DNA from: Bathymodiolus brooksi
Taxonomy: Eukaryota > Mollusca > Bivalvia > Mytilida > Modiolidae
Reading direction: 5' to 3'
Assembly: GCA_963680875.1 (NCBI GenBank)
Contig: OY804589.1
Coordinates: 15,172,028 to 15,236,027 of the forward strand
DNA length: 64,000 nt
Made by a program: the position numbers and the translations under genes. The notes beneath the pieces are model-generated. The model saw only the letters and a program-made list of their open reading frames with translations, made no database searches and was not told the DNA's origin. Shown one piece after another: positions 24,378 through 36,094 of the stretch. How positions within the stretch are numbered: the first letter of the stretch is position 1; each line of letters opens with the position of its first letter.

Positions 24378-24591
24378 ATCTGACTAATTACCAACATGGA
24401 GGAAACAATTGAAGAAGACAAAAAAGTCTGAAGAATAATTTTTTAGCCTTAATTCGTTCAAAAAATCGTCATTCCTGGAATATTAAATTAAATCATGGAT
24501 CCTACTACTAACACAGACATACCAAATTTACCTGTCAGAGATTTGGGATCCTTTGCCAGGTCACACGTCCCTAGTGATGCTGATATTAAAG
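24378..24591 (+). CDS. SLC4A-like: SLC4-type bicarbonate transporter, first coding exon (CDS 24495-24591)
   Basis: The exon opens after an acceptor TTTACTTTTGCAG (AG at 24376-24377), so a 5' untranslated exon lies upstream. Translation starts at ATG 24495, with an in-frame TAA at 24489-24491. It gives 32 codons plus one base (MDPTTNTDIPNLPVRDLGSF, then ARSHVPSDADIK) before donor G|GTACTC, phase 1. The next exon completes GAC. The N-terminus of this family is variable, so this exon is called from its fit: start codon, donor, correct phase and direction to exon 2. A short upstream ORF (24396-24431) precedes the start. Which paralogue this is cannot be decided here. Confidence 0.72.
24396..24431 (+). 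promoter_or_regulatory. Upstream ORF in the SLC4 leader
   Basis: ATG at 24396 starts an 11-codon frame (MEETIEEDKKV) ending TGA at 24429-24431, 63 bp before the main start. Its context, ACCAACATGG, is favourable (A at -3, G at +4) and better than that of the main start. It could reduce translation of the transporter (inference). Confidence 0.5.
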
Positions 24592-24616
24592 GTACTCTAT
24601 TTATAGATTGTCAGTC

Positions 24617-24895
24617 TAACGGACTGACCATTTAACTTTTAAGGAGGAATAGGGGGAGGGAGATGTTTTTATTTTCCCGGAGTCAAATTTTTTTTCACAC
24701 AAGGCAAAAAGCAGATTCCTTTTTTTTTAACATGACAATTTCTCTTCAATTTTTTTTTTGCTGAAAACTGCAGGGTATTTTTCAGGTCTATTTTGTTTTT
24801 AAAAAATTTGACAACAGACAATTTGAAAAAAAGCAAACCGCCACCCCAACTCACCACCACTCCCCTAAAAGTTAAATGGTAGTTCCTTAATTGAA
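24617..24895. mobile_element. MITE with GACCATTTAACTTTT ends
   Basis: GGACTGACCATTTAACTTTT and its inverse CCTAAAAGTTAAATGGTAGT lie at the two ends, starting only 26 bp after the exon 1 donor. A relative is at 55525-55810. Confidence 0.7.
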
Positions 24896-25226
24896 ATAAG
24901 ATATTTCTTGATTTTTTTTCTTTGGTTTTCTGAAAGATTTCTGAGTGACATAAAAGGTTACCTGATGTAACCTGATACATGAACAGCATGTTGTTGACTT
25001 GTTATATATTATTAGATCACCTGATGTAAAAAAAAAAAAAAAAAAAGATCAAATGATGCAGCATACATCAAGTTTTATTCATTAGATTGTAGGCTTGTTT
25101 ATTTATTTATTGAATACAAAAATGCATGACGTGATCAGGAAGTTGAAGGGAATTCTATGTGGGAATAAAGAACAAAGACAACAGGTTTTTGTCGTAAAGT
25201 CAAGGTTTAGATATTATACAAATACA

Positions 25227-25490
25227 TTAGTAGGATGAGGGTTATGTTGTTTAACGCCACTATCAAAAATATTTCAGTTATATCGTGGTGGTCAGTTTTA
25301 TTGGTGGAGGAAAAAGGAGTACCCTGAGACCTGCCATAAGTCACTGACAAAGTTTATCACATAATGTTGTATCGAGTACACCTCTCCATGAACGGGGATT
25401 GAACTCACAACGTTATTATTGATAGGCACTTGATTGCATAGGTAGTTATAAATCCAACTACCATATGATCACGACCACGACGGTTCCTCG
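25227..25490 (-). repeat. SINE-1 copy
   Basis: Full-length minus-strand copy: tail (GTTTAACGCCACTATC), body, B-box inverse and head (CCAACTACCATATGATCACG). Confidence 0.85.
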
Positions 25491-25514
25491 TTCGTTTTGT
25501 TGATAGTCCAGTCT

Positions 25515-25650
25515 TCGAATTTACTGGCCCGAAAACTTCAAAATTAGAATATTTATATAGATTCTATTGAAAAAATTTGGCAAAAGTCACTGGTCCGAAT
25601 CAATTTTTACTGGCCGTGGGCCACCGGACCACTGCTAAAGTCGATGACTG
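25515..25650. repeat. Decayed 'ACTGGCCCGAA' repeat
   Basis: TTTACTGGCCCGAAAACTTC and CAATTTTTACTGGCCGTGGG, ending CCACCGGACCACTGC. The inverse of that end (GCAGTGGTCCGGTGG) resembles a hAT terminus. Related to 20760-21160 and 51040-51365. Confidence 0.4.
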
Positions 25651-26255
25651 ATAGTCAATGCTGAAATAGTCAACCATTACTGTTTTAACTCCCTTGTGAT
25701 AAGTATATATATGATGATAAGGCAATCATATCATGTACAATACATATCATATACATTGTATATCTTGAAGTAGATATATATCATGTATATATAATATATA
25801 AAAAATTTGTAGTGTTAAAGGAGTATATTTTAAAGTTCCTTTAAATACAATTGTATAGTACATGCAAGACAAAAGGTTTTGGTAGAATTATTTCAAGTGT
25901 TGACTAGTTGTTCTGTTTGGTACATGTTATTACATGTATGAATGAAACTTAAATTTCAAGGTCAAAATATATGTCAAGTGAATTTAAAGTTAACAAGCAT
26001 TTAGAGGGATCAGATTAAGGAATTTAAACTGTGTACGTCATACATGTACTTTATGAATGAAGAGTCGAAGCTTAAACATTTTTTACTGGTACATGTACAT
26101 GTAACTCAAGTATGAAGTATATAAACAAAAGAGCAGAAGATTATACATTTTTTACCTCCACGTTCAAGTGAACATATATGTACAGTGGAACTCCCCAAAC
26201 CGGCCCCTCTGATAAACGAACATTTAGTTTTGGTCTGGAATTTTCCCCTTTATAT
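25651..26255. other. AT-rich intron DNA, no feature recognised
   Basis: Contains an ATAT-rich tract near 25700-25800 and nothing else notable. Confidence 0.35.
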
Positions 26256-26259
26256 TTAA

Positions 26260-26852
26260 AGTAATATTACACCAGTTTTGGGTGAAGAAAATTTTCCCCT
26301 GAAAATTCAATTTGGAATACGGCGGTACCTTTACTGAGCTCTATTCATGTATGTTTCAAGTCGAAATATGTTCCCAACAACTAGAAATCTGCAAATCCAT
26401 GTGCATGTTTATCGTCCTCGCCATTGTTGTGGAGACTAATTAATTTTCGGTTGTTTTGTTCCGATGATTGCCGATCATGACCTTGTGAAGAAAAGATAAA
26501 CAATCATGGATGCTTCGTAAGCACGCACACATTCCTGACAATGATTATTGAGGAATCTGTCCGTTTCATGTCGTGTGAACCAATTTTTTTTTCATCAACT
26601 GAACAGTGCGCATGTGTGATAATCTCCCAGAAAGAGTTCAAATCTTGTGTCACGTGCATATTATTTGCATTACTGTACGGGAAAACAGAATTATCTGCTG
26701 TCAAATATTTTGCAATTTGCTCTTAAAATCTGCTTTTGACTTTTTTGAGTGGATTTTTAATGTTATGCAGTTGATTTTAGTTAAAATTAAGTGACATTAA
26801 GTGAAAATATTTAATCCAAAAATTCCACGATATTTATCTTTCATATTACTTT
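26260..26852 (+). mobile_element. TTAA-flanked MITE (AGTAATAT ends), copy 1
   Basis: Left end AGTAATATTACACCAG after TTAA (26256-26259); right end CATATTACTTT before TTAA (26853-26856). It matches 44107-44779 along most of its length, including CCGATGATTGCCGATCATGA. Small frames inside it (26504-26794) recur in the other copy and are not genes. TTAA targeting suggests piggyBac-type mobilisation (inference). Confidence 0.8.
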
Positions 26853-26856
26853 TTAA

Positions 26857-27344
26857 GTAAAAATTTCCTGTAACAGGCTGCAAATCCAATTCAAGGTCAG
26901 TGACCTAAAATCTATGTGGTTGATTGTACACTCAGTACACAATTTTAAAACAAGTTACGAAAGTATTTCTTTTATTTAAAAACAATCACAAATCTAAGAT
27001 ACTTTGATTGACAGAATAGAAAGAAACATACATAAGTAGCGTAATCACAGCATAATTGATCTTCACAAAATCAATATATTATACTTCCAGTATCAGTATG
27101 CGGAACGGGGACGTCAATTTCCGAAACCTCTGAAAACCGACCACATTCTTTGGCCCCAGCTGTCAGGTTGGTTAAACGAAAGAGTAAAAAATGGTATATT
27201 TTTAACCAACATGATCAATGGGCCAGTCTAAATCAAAACACAGACAATCTCGCAAATTATACTTTTTTAACTTAAAATCTTAGTATCCAATATAATTATT
27301 TATTACAATTTCAATTTAATAAATTTAAATTTTATAAGAAGGTT
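26857..27344. other. No feature recognised
   Basis: AT-rich intron sequence. Confidence 0.35.
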
Positions 27345-27475
27345 GTCAGTGACTTTAGACAAGGTCGGCGGTTTTCTCCAGCTTCTCCGGTTTCCTCCCC
27401 ATTAAAGCTGACCCCCACAATATAACTGATATATTGTTGAAAGTAGCGTTTAACACCATAAACCTAACCCTATAA
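27345..27475 (+). repeat. SINE-1, 5'-truncated
   Basis: Starts in the body (GTCAGTGACTTTAGACAAGG) and runs to the tail (CGTTTAACACCATAAACC). Confidence 0.8.
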
Positions 27476-27801
27476 AAACTGGATAAAGTTTGGTGGAATT
27501 AAAAGCCAATTTTTGTTAGGCTTTCTATTAAATCACAATAAATGTTTTGTGAATGTGGTAATAGATAATAATTTAGAAGGATGTCAATATACCATATATA
27601 TTATCTTCTCAATGTCTTCTTTTTTTTTTCTTCTTCATTTTAAAAATACATTAAATTCTTATCTACTTTTTTTTCTAATTATACAAAAAAATATTTATCA
27701 CATATATCAATAGTAAACAATTTTAAACTCTGCAAAATACCTCTTTTCTCATCTTTTATATTCTAAAAAAAAAAAAAAAACCTCCACTGCAATAGATAAT
27801 T

Positions 27802-29367
27802 ATGGATGCTGTTGAAGATTATGCCAGAAGGTGGATAAAGAGAGAAGTAGACCAAGATCCTGAGTTAGAGTCCTTGTCAGACTGGGTTAGAACAATTAGG
27901 TCTCTAGTACAAGGTCGGATTCACAAACTCAAAAATTGTGTTAATAGTCGACCTAAGTCTGTATTTAAAGACCAAGAAGCTGTTAAGTGTCTTTCCTCTC
28001 TTCATGACAAATATGTTATCGTTCCTGCGGACAAGGCTTCCAACAATATCGTGTTTGTATGTAAATCATATTACTTCGAATGCCTAATCAAGGAATTAGG
28101 TATAAATAGCAACACCTCTAGTAATACCACATACAAACCAACTTCGTTCGACAAAGATGAAATCCTAGCTAACCACAGATCATTCATGACCTCTTTAAAC
28201 ATTCCCTCTGGTAAAAAGTCTGAGGATTTACCCTATTTATATTGGATACCTAAACTCCATAAGACACCATACAAAGAAAGGTACATAGCGGGATCATCAA
28301 CTTGTTCGACGAAAGAATTGTCTATTCACCTAACAAAGATTCTGTCTGCAGTAAAAGAGGGACAACAGAAATATTGTGAAACTGTTTACTCGCGTAGTGG
28401 CATAAATCACATGTGGATTTTGAAAAACTCTAAAGATCTTTTGGATAACCTGAAATCAAGATCTTTCTCTCAGGTATCCTCCATCAAAACCTTTGATTTT
28501 TCAACTCTATATACCACCCTACCGCATGACAAATTAAAAACCCGCTTAAAAGAAACAATTCATAAAGCTTTTAGTCATAGAAACTATGGCTCAAAATTTG
28601 TTGTGTTAGGCTACAATTCCACATATTTTTCAAACAAAATTCATAAAGGTAAAACATGCTACTCCGAGGAACAAGTGATCAGTATGCTGGAGTTCCTCAT
28701 CGATAACATATTTGTCTCCTTTGGAGGGACACTGTTTCAGCAGGTCATCGGCATACCAATGGGTACGAATTGTGCCCCTCTTCTAGCCGATTTATTTTTA
28801 TACTCATATGAGTCGGAGTTTCTTCAAAAGCTTGTAAAAGATAAGAAGATTCATGAGGCTAGAGCCTTTAATTTCACATACAGGTATATTGATGACGTTT
28901 TATCTATCAATAATTCTAGATTTGCAGAATTTCTTCCATTGATATATCCTCCAGAGCTGGAAGTTAAAGAGACCACCGATACAGCTTCGTCCGCATCATT
29001 TTTGGACTTATACCTCGAATTTGACGACAGTGGTCAACTCAGTACTAAAATTTATGATAAGCGGGACGACTTCAATTTTAAAATCATAAATTTTCCAAAT
29101 ATGTGCAGCAATATACCAGCTTCTCCTGCATATGGTGTTTACATCTCGCAATTGATTCGCTATGCAAGGGGCAGTAGCAATTATTCTGATTTCCTGAAAC
29201 GTCATCTTCATCTGAGAAACAGGCTACTGGACCAGGGCTATAAAAAGATTCGCCTTATTCGATCTCTTAAAAAGTTTATATTCCGATATCAATATCTTGT
29301 CGAAATATATTCCGTCTCTGCAGAAAAAATTATAAGCGATGCATTTTCATATAGTGAAAATGTATAA
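27802..29367 (+). CDS. Intact reverse transcriptase ORF, Penelope-like type
   Basis: A 521-residue open frame encoding an RNA-directed DNA polymerase. Visible motifs: VIVPADKASNNIVFV (about 72-86), LYWIPKLHK (146-154), motif A FDFSTLYTTL with catalytic Asp232, IGIPMGTNCAPLLADLFL (316-333), and the catalytic box YIDD (362-365) with both aspartates present. The PADK box and YWIPKLHK block fit Penelope-like or retron-type enzymes better than LTR or L1-type ones. I see no GIY-YIG endonuclease at the C-terminus, which ends SYSENV. The start is the first ATG, after a 16-base A run at 27765-27780, so the copy may be 5'-truncated. It lies in SLC4 intron 1, same strand. A decayed relative is at 6500-7364. 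Family placement is from motif memory. Confidence 0.85.
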   Translation: MDAVEDYARRWIKREVDQDPELESLSDWVRTIRSLVQGRIHKLKNCVNSRPKSVFKDQEAVKCLSSLHDKYVIVPADKASNNIVFVCKSYYFECLIKELGINSNTSSNTTYKPTSFDKDEILANHRSFMTSLNIPSGKKSEDLPYLYWIPKLHKTPYKERYIAGSSTCSTKELSIHLTKILSAVKEGQQKYCETVYSRSGINHMWILKNSKDLLDNLKSRSFSQVSSIKTFDFSTLYTTLPHDKLKTRLKETIHKAFSHRNYGSKFVVLGYNSTYFSNKIHKGKTCYSEEQVISMLEFLIDNIFVSFGGTLFQQVIGIPMGTNCAPLLADLFLYSYESEFLQKLVKDKKIHEARAFNFTYRYIDDVLSINNSRFAEFLPLIYPPELEVKETTDTASSASFLDLYLEFDDSGQLSTKIYDKRDDFNFKIINFPNMCSNIPASPAYGVYISQLIRYARGSSNYSDFLKRHLHLRNRLLDQGYKKIRLIRSLKKFIFRYQYLVEIYSVSAEKIISDAFSYSENV

Positions 29368-29720
29368 AGATAAAGAGTCAAATATGTCAAGAAAATTTTT
29401 TTTGTCAATGTGTGACGTAAAAATATTTTTGACATTTACGTCACCAAATATGGTACTACTTTGACAACTATTTTACCTATTTTGTTCCTGTATTTAAACA
29501 CTGTTACAGTGACAGCCGGAACCTTTGAACCGTAATGAGAGCGGGAGGTTTGGCACCTTAAAATCTGATTCAACCCACCATTTCTTTAGAAATGCCTGTA
29601 CCAAGTCAGGGTCATTACGGTTTTCACAGTTTTCCGGTTGTTGACTGATTTTGTCTGTTTATATAATTATGAGTTTTGACTTTCCCTTTGTAAGATTGTT
29701 CGGAGTTCGGTAATTTTGTT
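29368..29720 (+). mobile_element. 3' untranslated part of the RT element
   Basis: Follows the ORF stop. Its end (TTATGAGTTTTGACTTTCCC then TTTGTAAGATTG) resembles the 3' region of the dispersed element at 5811-5965 and 16885-17031 only loosely. Includes a possible inverted pair ACCGTAATGA (29529-29538) and TCATTACGGT (29612-29621). Confidence 0.45.
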
Positions 29721-30010
29721 ATTACCTTTATTGGAAAAGATTGTAAGAAGATTTAATTGTACTTTACTATATAGATTGTATGATGTTTTATATGTTATTA
29801 TATTATTGTACTCTATTCTGTATTGATGTATTTTGCAGTTGAGAAAAAAAAAAAAAATAGAAAAAAAAAATATATATTACCATCACTCTTTGTCTCCTTC
29901 TTTGCAACTACGGTTTAAGAGAACTTTAGGGCTCATGTTGATCTGTTGTCTATGTATATACATATGTATATACCGACTAAATAAAATTTACTTACTTACT
30001 TACATCTATA
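29721..30010. repeat. Possible retroposon 3' end with (TTAC)n tail
   Basis: An A-rich run at 29843-29875, and CTAAATAAAATTTACTTACT followed by more TTAC units to 30004. AATAAA followed by a short tandem tail is typical of a retroposon end; the parent element is not identified. Confidence 0.4.
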
Positions 30011-30489
30011 TGTAAATTTTCCTGGCCTAAGTACCATGTCATCACTTTGCCTCCGTCAATCTTTTCACAATTTGAATTTCAATCTTATCACTTCAGCATA
30101 TGGAACCAAATAAACTTGACAGATATTATAGAAAAAAATAACTGACTTGAAAGATGCCAAAAAATAACTAAATATTATGACCCTGGAGTTAACGAGAAAT
30201 TTTGGTATAATTTGAAGAAGAAAAAAATTCTGATTTTTGTTTTGAGTGGAAAATATTTCAAGCTCGAAGGGAAAAAACATAGCCCCCCCCCTCCCCCCAA
30301 CCCTTAAAACTAATTAGGTACTGGTTAATGGTTAGTCCCTTATAATTACATTTATTAAAAAGCTAACTTTCATATGTGAATCGTCAACGAATGTTGATTA
30401 ACTCTGTATGATCTTTTTCTGTATTTGTTTATTTACCTTTCAAATACTTGGTAAAAATGACATCTATATAGAAATATGATGAGATACAG

Positions 30490-30625
30490 TAAGCAGGGCT
30501 CACCAAACCAGACGAAGTGGGCAAAATTCTTGCCCTATATCGACCGAAGTCGCCCTCCCTCTGCTCAAAAACGAAATTAAAGTCGCCTTGTTTCTTTTTG
30601 TAAGTCGCTCATTTCACCTATCGCC
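30490..30625 (+). mobile_element. Truncated copy of the CAGGGCTCACC element
   Basis: CAGGGCTCACCAAACCAGAC and GAAGTGGGC match the left end of the complete element at 45633-45952. The right end is missing. Confidence 0.7.
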
Positions 30626-30639
30626 TATATATCATCACT

Positions 30640-30780
30640 CAAGTTGTGAATTCGAATCCCACTCATCACGAAGTGTACTCGATACAACATTGTGATAAAT
30701 TTTGTCAGTGACTTGCGACAGCCGCACGATATAACTGAAATATTGTTGAAAGTGGCGTTAAATACCATATACCTCCACCC
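30640..30780 (+). repeat. SINE-1 copy with internal deletion
   Basis: GTGAATTCGAATCCCACTC through GTGTACTCGATACAACATT, then a jump from GCGACAG to CCGCACGATATAACTG and the tail. Confidence 0.8.
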
Positions 30781-30964
30781 TATAAAGAGAGAGATACCAA
30801 AATTATACTTTGGAATAAAATTAATTGACGTAAAAAATGCTAAAAAATAAATATTCTGACCCTGCAGTTCTTAACAGAAAATTTGGAAAAATTTGAAAAA
30901 AAATTCTGATTTTTGTTTGGTGTGGAAAATATTTCTGGCTCAGAGAGAAAATACATCGCACCTA

Positions 30965-31500
30965 CCCCTTGACTATGGATGTGTACATTTGTGATTGTAT
31001 ATCGTTTTCTTTAATTTTTAATTTATCTTTCAAGTACTTGGTATAAATATATAAATAAAATAATATGATACAGTAAAGGACGATATACAGATCTGAGATG
31101 AAACAATAAAAGATTTTAGTGTTTTTAAGGGGGGGGGGGGGGGAGAGTTCCCCCTTTGCCTACAGGTGTGTACATTTGTAATTGTATATTGTTTTCTATA
31201 ATTTATAATTTATCTTTCAAGCACTTGGTAAAAATATATAAATAATATAATATGATACAGTTAAGGGTGGTATACATATCTCAGACGGAACAATATAAGA
31301 TTTGTTATTGTAAAGGGGATTGGGGTTGGGGGGTGGGGGGGTTCCACCATTGACTATGGTTGTGTACATACATTTGTAATTGTATATCGTTTTCTATAAT
31401 TTATAATTTATCTTTCAAGCACTTGGTATAAATATATAAATAAAATACTATGATACAGTAAAGGACGATATACAGATCTCAGACTTAACAATAAACGATT
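30965..31500. repeat. ~190-bp tandem repeat with G runs
   Basis: ACTTGGTATAAATATATAAA begins at about 31037, 31223 and 31421 (periods 186 and 198), with a more distant unit near 30440. Each unit has TGTACATTTGTAATTGTATA and a G-rich run (31129-31142, 31330-31345). Confidence 0.75.
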
Positions 31501-31708
31501 TTAAATGATCTGTAGATGTAAAGCTAATAACCATATGGCTACTTATCTTTTTACTTTAAGTCATGTTAAAAAAAAATGTATAGTTGTTGTTTTGTTGATA
31601 CAATACATGTACATGTATATATCATGTTTTATTTATGTTGTCAACGGTTCCATCTTCTTCTGAATGTCTGCTAGTACAAATGTATACTTGAACAATTACT
31701 GTAATTAT

Positions 31709-34700
31709 TAGCTCACCTGGCCATAGGCCATGTGAGCTTTTGTCATGGGTAAGCGTCCGTCGTCCGTCCGTCCGTTAGCTTTTCACATTTAAATCTTCTT
31801 CTCTGAAACCGCTGAACAGAAATCAGCCAAGCTTGCCAGAAATGTTCACTTGATGGTCCTCTACCAGATTTGTGTTTTTGGTGCTGATTTGAAATCCAAC
31901 ATGGCTGCCAGGGTCCATAATGTGTTCTCATTGGCTGAAATTTTAAAAATCTTCTTGTCAGAAACCACTAAGTCAATTGAATTGTGACTTTGCAGGAATG
32001 ATCATTGGGTGGTCCTGTACTAAAATTGTGAATCGTTTGCCGATCGGGAATTCAAGATGGCCGCCATGACTCGACTTAGTTTATCATTGGACCCTATGGG
32101 AATTTCACATTTCATCTTTTTTTCTGAAACCACAAAACAGATTTGAACCAAACTTGGCAGAAATGTTCATTGGATGGTCATATACAAGATTTTTGTTTTT
32201 GGCGCTGATCGGAAATCCAACATGGCTGCCAGGGCCCATAATGTGTTCTGATTGGTCGAAATTTTAAAAATCTTCTTGTTAGAAACCACTAAGCCAATTG
32301 AATTGTGACTTTGCAGGAATGATCATTGGGTGGTCCTGTACTAAACTTGTGAATCGTTTGCCGATCGGAAATTCAAGATGGCTGCCATGACTCGACTTAG
32401 TTTAACATAGGACCCTATGGGAATTTCACATTTTCATCTTTTTTTCTTAAACCACAAAACAGATTTGAATCAAACTTGGCAGAAATGTTCGTTGGATGGT
32501 CATATACAAGATTTTTGTTTTTGGCGCTGATCGGAAATCCAACATGGCTGCCAGGGCCCATAATGTGTTCTGATTGGTTGAAATTTTAAAAATCTTCTTG
32601 TTAGAAACCACTAAGCCAATTGAATTGTGACTTTGCAGGAATGATCATTGGGTGGTCCTGTACTAAACTTGTGAATCGTTTGCCGATCGGAAATTCAAGA
32701 TGGCTGCCATGACTCGACTTAGTTTAACATTGGACCCTATGGGAATTTCACATTTTCATCTTTTTTTCTTAAACCACAAAACAGATTTGAATCAAACTTG
32801 GCAGAAATGTTCATTGGATGGTCATATACAAGATTTTTGTTTTTGGCGCTGATCGGAAATCCAACATGGCTGCCAGGGCCCATAATGTGTTCTGATTGGT
32901 TGAAATTTTAAAAATCTTCTTGGTAGAAACCACTAAGCCAATTGAATTGTGACTTTGCAGGAATGATCATTGGGTGGTCCTGTACTAAACTTGTGAATCG
33001 TTTGCCGATCGGAAATTCAAGATGGCCACCATGACTCGACTTAGTTTAACATTGGACCCTATGGGAATTTCACATTTTCATCTTTTTTTCTGAAACCACA
33101 AAACAGATTTGAATCAAACTTGGCAGAAATGTTCATTGGATGGTTATATACAAGATTTTTGTTTTTGGCGCTGATCGGAAATCCAACATGGCTGCCAGGG
33201 CCCATAATGTGTTCTGATTGGTTGAAATTTTAAAAATCTTCTTGTTAGAAACCACTAAGCCAATTGAATTGTGACTTTGCAGGAATGATCATTGGGTGGT
33301 CCTGTACTAAAATTGTGAATCGTTTGCCGATCGGAAATTCAAGATGGCCGCCATGACTCGACTTAGTTTAACATTGGACCCTATGGGAATTTCACATTTT
33401 CATCTTTTTTTCTTAAACCACAAAACAGATTTGAATCAAACTTGGCAGAAATGTTCATTGGATGGTCATATACAAGATTTTTGTTTTTGGCGCTGATCGG
33501 AAATCCAACATGGCTGCCAGGGCCCATAATGTGTTCTGATTGGTTGAAATTTTAAAAATCTTCTTGGTAGAAACCACTAAGCCAATTGAATTGTGACTTT
33601 GCAGGAATGATCATTGGGTGGTCCTGTACTAAACTTGTGAATCGTTTGCCGATCGGAAATTCAAGATGGCCACCATGACTCGACTTAGTTTAACATTGGA
33701 CCCTATGGGAATTTCACATTTTCATCTTTTTTTCTGAAACCACAAAACAGATTTGAACCAAACTTGGCAGAAATGTTCATTGGATAGTCATATACAAGAT
33801 TTGTGTTTTTGGTGCTGATCGGAAATCCAACATGGCTGCCAGGGCCTATAATGTGTTCTGATTGGTCGAAATTTAAAAAATCTTCTTGTTAGAAACCACT
33901 AAGCCAATTGAATTGTGGCTTTGCAGGAATGATCATTGGGTGGTCCTGTACTAAACTTGTGAATCGTTTGCCGATCGGAAATTCAAGATGGCCACCATGA
34001 CTCGACTTAATTTTAACATAGGACCCTATGGGAAAAATGTTTAAAAGTCTTCTCCTCTGAAACCAGTAAGTCAGTTTAAAGCAAACATGGGATGAATGGT
34101 CCTTAGGTGGTCAACTTTCAAAATTATGTCCTGTGACCCCGACCTCCATCCAAGATGGCAACCATCAGCGAACATAGTTTTAACGTAGGACCCTATGGGA
34201 AATATATTTAAAAATCTTCTTCTCTGAAACCAGTAAGCCAATTTAAAGCAAACATGGCATGGATGGTCCTTAAGTGGTTAATTTTCAAAATTGTGTCCAG
34301 TGACCATGACCTCCATCCAAGATGGCCACCTTCAGCAGACATACTGTAGTTTTAACATAGGACCCTATGGGAAAAAATGTTTTAAAATCTTCTCCTCTGA
34401 AACTAGTAAGCCAATATAGCAAACATGTCATCAATGGTCCTTAGGTGGTCAACTTCCAAAATTGTGTTCAGTGATCCCGATCTCGGTTCAAAATGGCCAC
34501 CGTCAGCAGACATAGTTTTAACATAGGACCCTATGGGAAAATTGTTTAAAAGTCTTCTCTTCTGAAACCAGTCAGACAATTTAAAGCAAACATGGCATGG
34601 ATGGTCCTTGGGTAGTATACTTTCAAAATTGTGTCCGTTGACCACGACCTCCATCCATGATGGCTGCCATGAGCAGACATAGTTTTAACATAGAACCCTA

Positions 34701-34809
34701 TGGCAGTATGGGATTTGAATAGTAACTTAGATGTATTCAGCATGCAGACATTCTTAAGAGGACTTATTTATGTCAGGTGAGCGATACAGGCTCACCTGAG
34801 CCTCTAGTT
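31709..34809. mobile_element. 3.1-kb TAGCTCACCTGGCC element with nested tandem units
   Basis: The left end TAGCTCACCTGGCCATAGG and the right end CAGGTGAGCGATACAGGCTC followed by GAGCCTCTAG are inverted in part. The inside holds about six 322-bp units (GGACCCTATGGGAATTTC at 32090, 32410, 32732, 33054, 33376, 33698) and then four shorter ~168-bp units (from 34021, 34188, 34360, 34528). Words such as CCAACATGGCTGCCAGG and TCAAGATGGCCGCCATGACT recur. No protein is encoded. A 350-bp relative lies at 43571-43920. Confidence 0.85.
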
Positions 34810-35288
34810 TGGTTCAAAAGAAATAAATTGATAAAATGACAAAAGTTTCATATTTATTTTCTGTTAATAGATTAAATAACCTATAGAAAATGTGCAGCAT
34901 TGCATACAATGTAAAGGTGCACTTAATAAAGATGCATGATAATTGTGCAACACAAAACAGATTTGATATAAAGGTACAAAGCGTACTTAATACAAATCAC
35001 AGCATGAAAAAAGAGGTGTTTGAATACACTGTTTACACGAAAGTATTTTTTATGTGCAGCCGAAATTAAGAATTTAAAAGAAAGGAATGATGGCATTCTT
35101 CCAATCACCTACATCTTTCGATATAATATACATGTATTATGTCATTTGTAATAATTATTATACCTTTGGTAATCAACCATGTGTCACTAATTAATGATTT
35201 AGTGGTATACATTTTTGTATGTACTTCTATGGTAATAAATCAGAGCAAGGTCATGGTCACAGTCTGGAATATACCTCAACATAGGGTT
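34810..35288. other. No feature recognised
   Basis: AT-rich intron sequence. Confidence 0.35.
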
Positions 35289-35552
35289 TAACTCACCTGG
35301 CCAAAGGTCATTTGATCTTTTGCCATTATTTGGCGTCTGTCAGTCCGTTTTGTGTTGTAATGTTTTCACATTTAAGTCTTCTCCTCTGAAACAACTTACC
35401 CAAATTAAAACCAACTTTAGTGGTCCATTTTTCAAAGCTGTCTGACATTCAAGATGGCCAGCATGATTAAAAATAGAAATTTCTTTAATTGCTTATTACT
35501 GCTTTATTATAAGTTGAAGACCAAATGATCGATTACAATCTCCTGGGAGCCT
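35289..35552. mobile_element. Truncated TAGCTCACCTGGCC-type element
   Basis: Left part AACTCACCTGGCCAAAGGTC, then CTTCTCCTCTGAAAC and TCAAGATGGCC, ending CTGGGAGCCTTTAGTTTT. Confidence 0.65.
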
Positions 35553-36094
35553 TTAGTTTTGTTGTAAAGAATTTGAAATGACCCTTCAAAGTAATATTGT
35601 TTATAAAAAAAAAAAAAAAGAAGAAGTGAGATGAGGCACTGTGAGGGGGAAGGAGTGTACGTAAGTGTCTGGAAAATTGGGTTATTGGTGTTCATTGCAA
35701 TTTCAACAATTTTTCAGCATAATATCATGATTACCAGGCTTATTAGGCAAGGGAAAGCCTGGATGGATTTAATGAACTGGTGACTAAGCCTGGCCTTGGG
35801 TAGCAGTCTGAAAGTTCTTAACACTTGATCTGTTATATGGGCAGTCTGCTGCAGATTTAGAATATCAACATCATAATTTAAGCTCTTTTGTGTGGAGATA
35901 CAAAATGTATACATGTACCATATATATTAAAATATCTACTTTTAAGGCGATGTGTAATGAATAATAAATGGCCAATTTTCCTTATGTCTGACAATATAAC
36001 TGAAATACTGCTAAAGATGACGTTAAACATCAATCAATCAATCCTTAATCCTGAACCAAAAACATGCTTAAAGTTGTTTTTAAATCTCAAACTA
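35553..36094. other. No gene; SINE-tail fragment near 35990-36050
   Basis: GACAATATAACTGAAATACT and GACGTTAAACATCAATCAAT are a SINE-1-like tail. The rest is unremarkable. Confidence 0.5.

Noticed and set aside
26504..26794. Overlapping small frames recurring at 44279-44721
   Set aside because: Carried within the two copies of the AGTAATAT MITE, with frames differing between copies.
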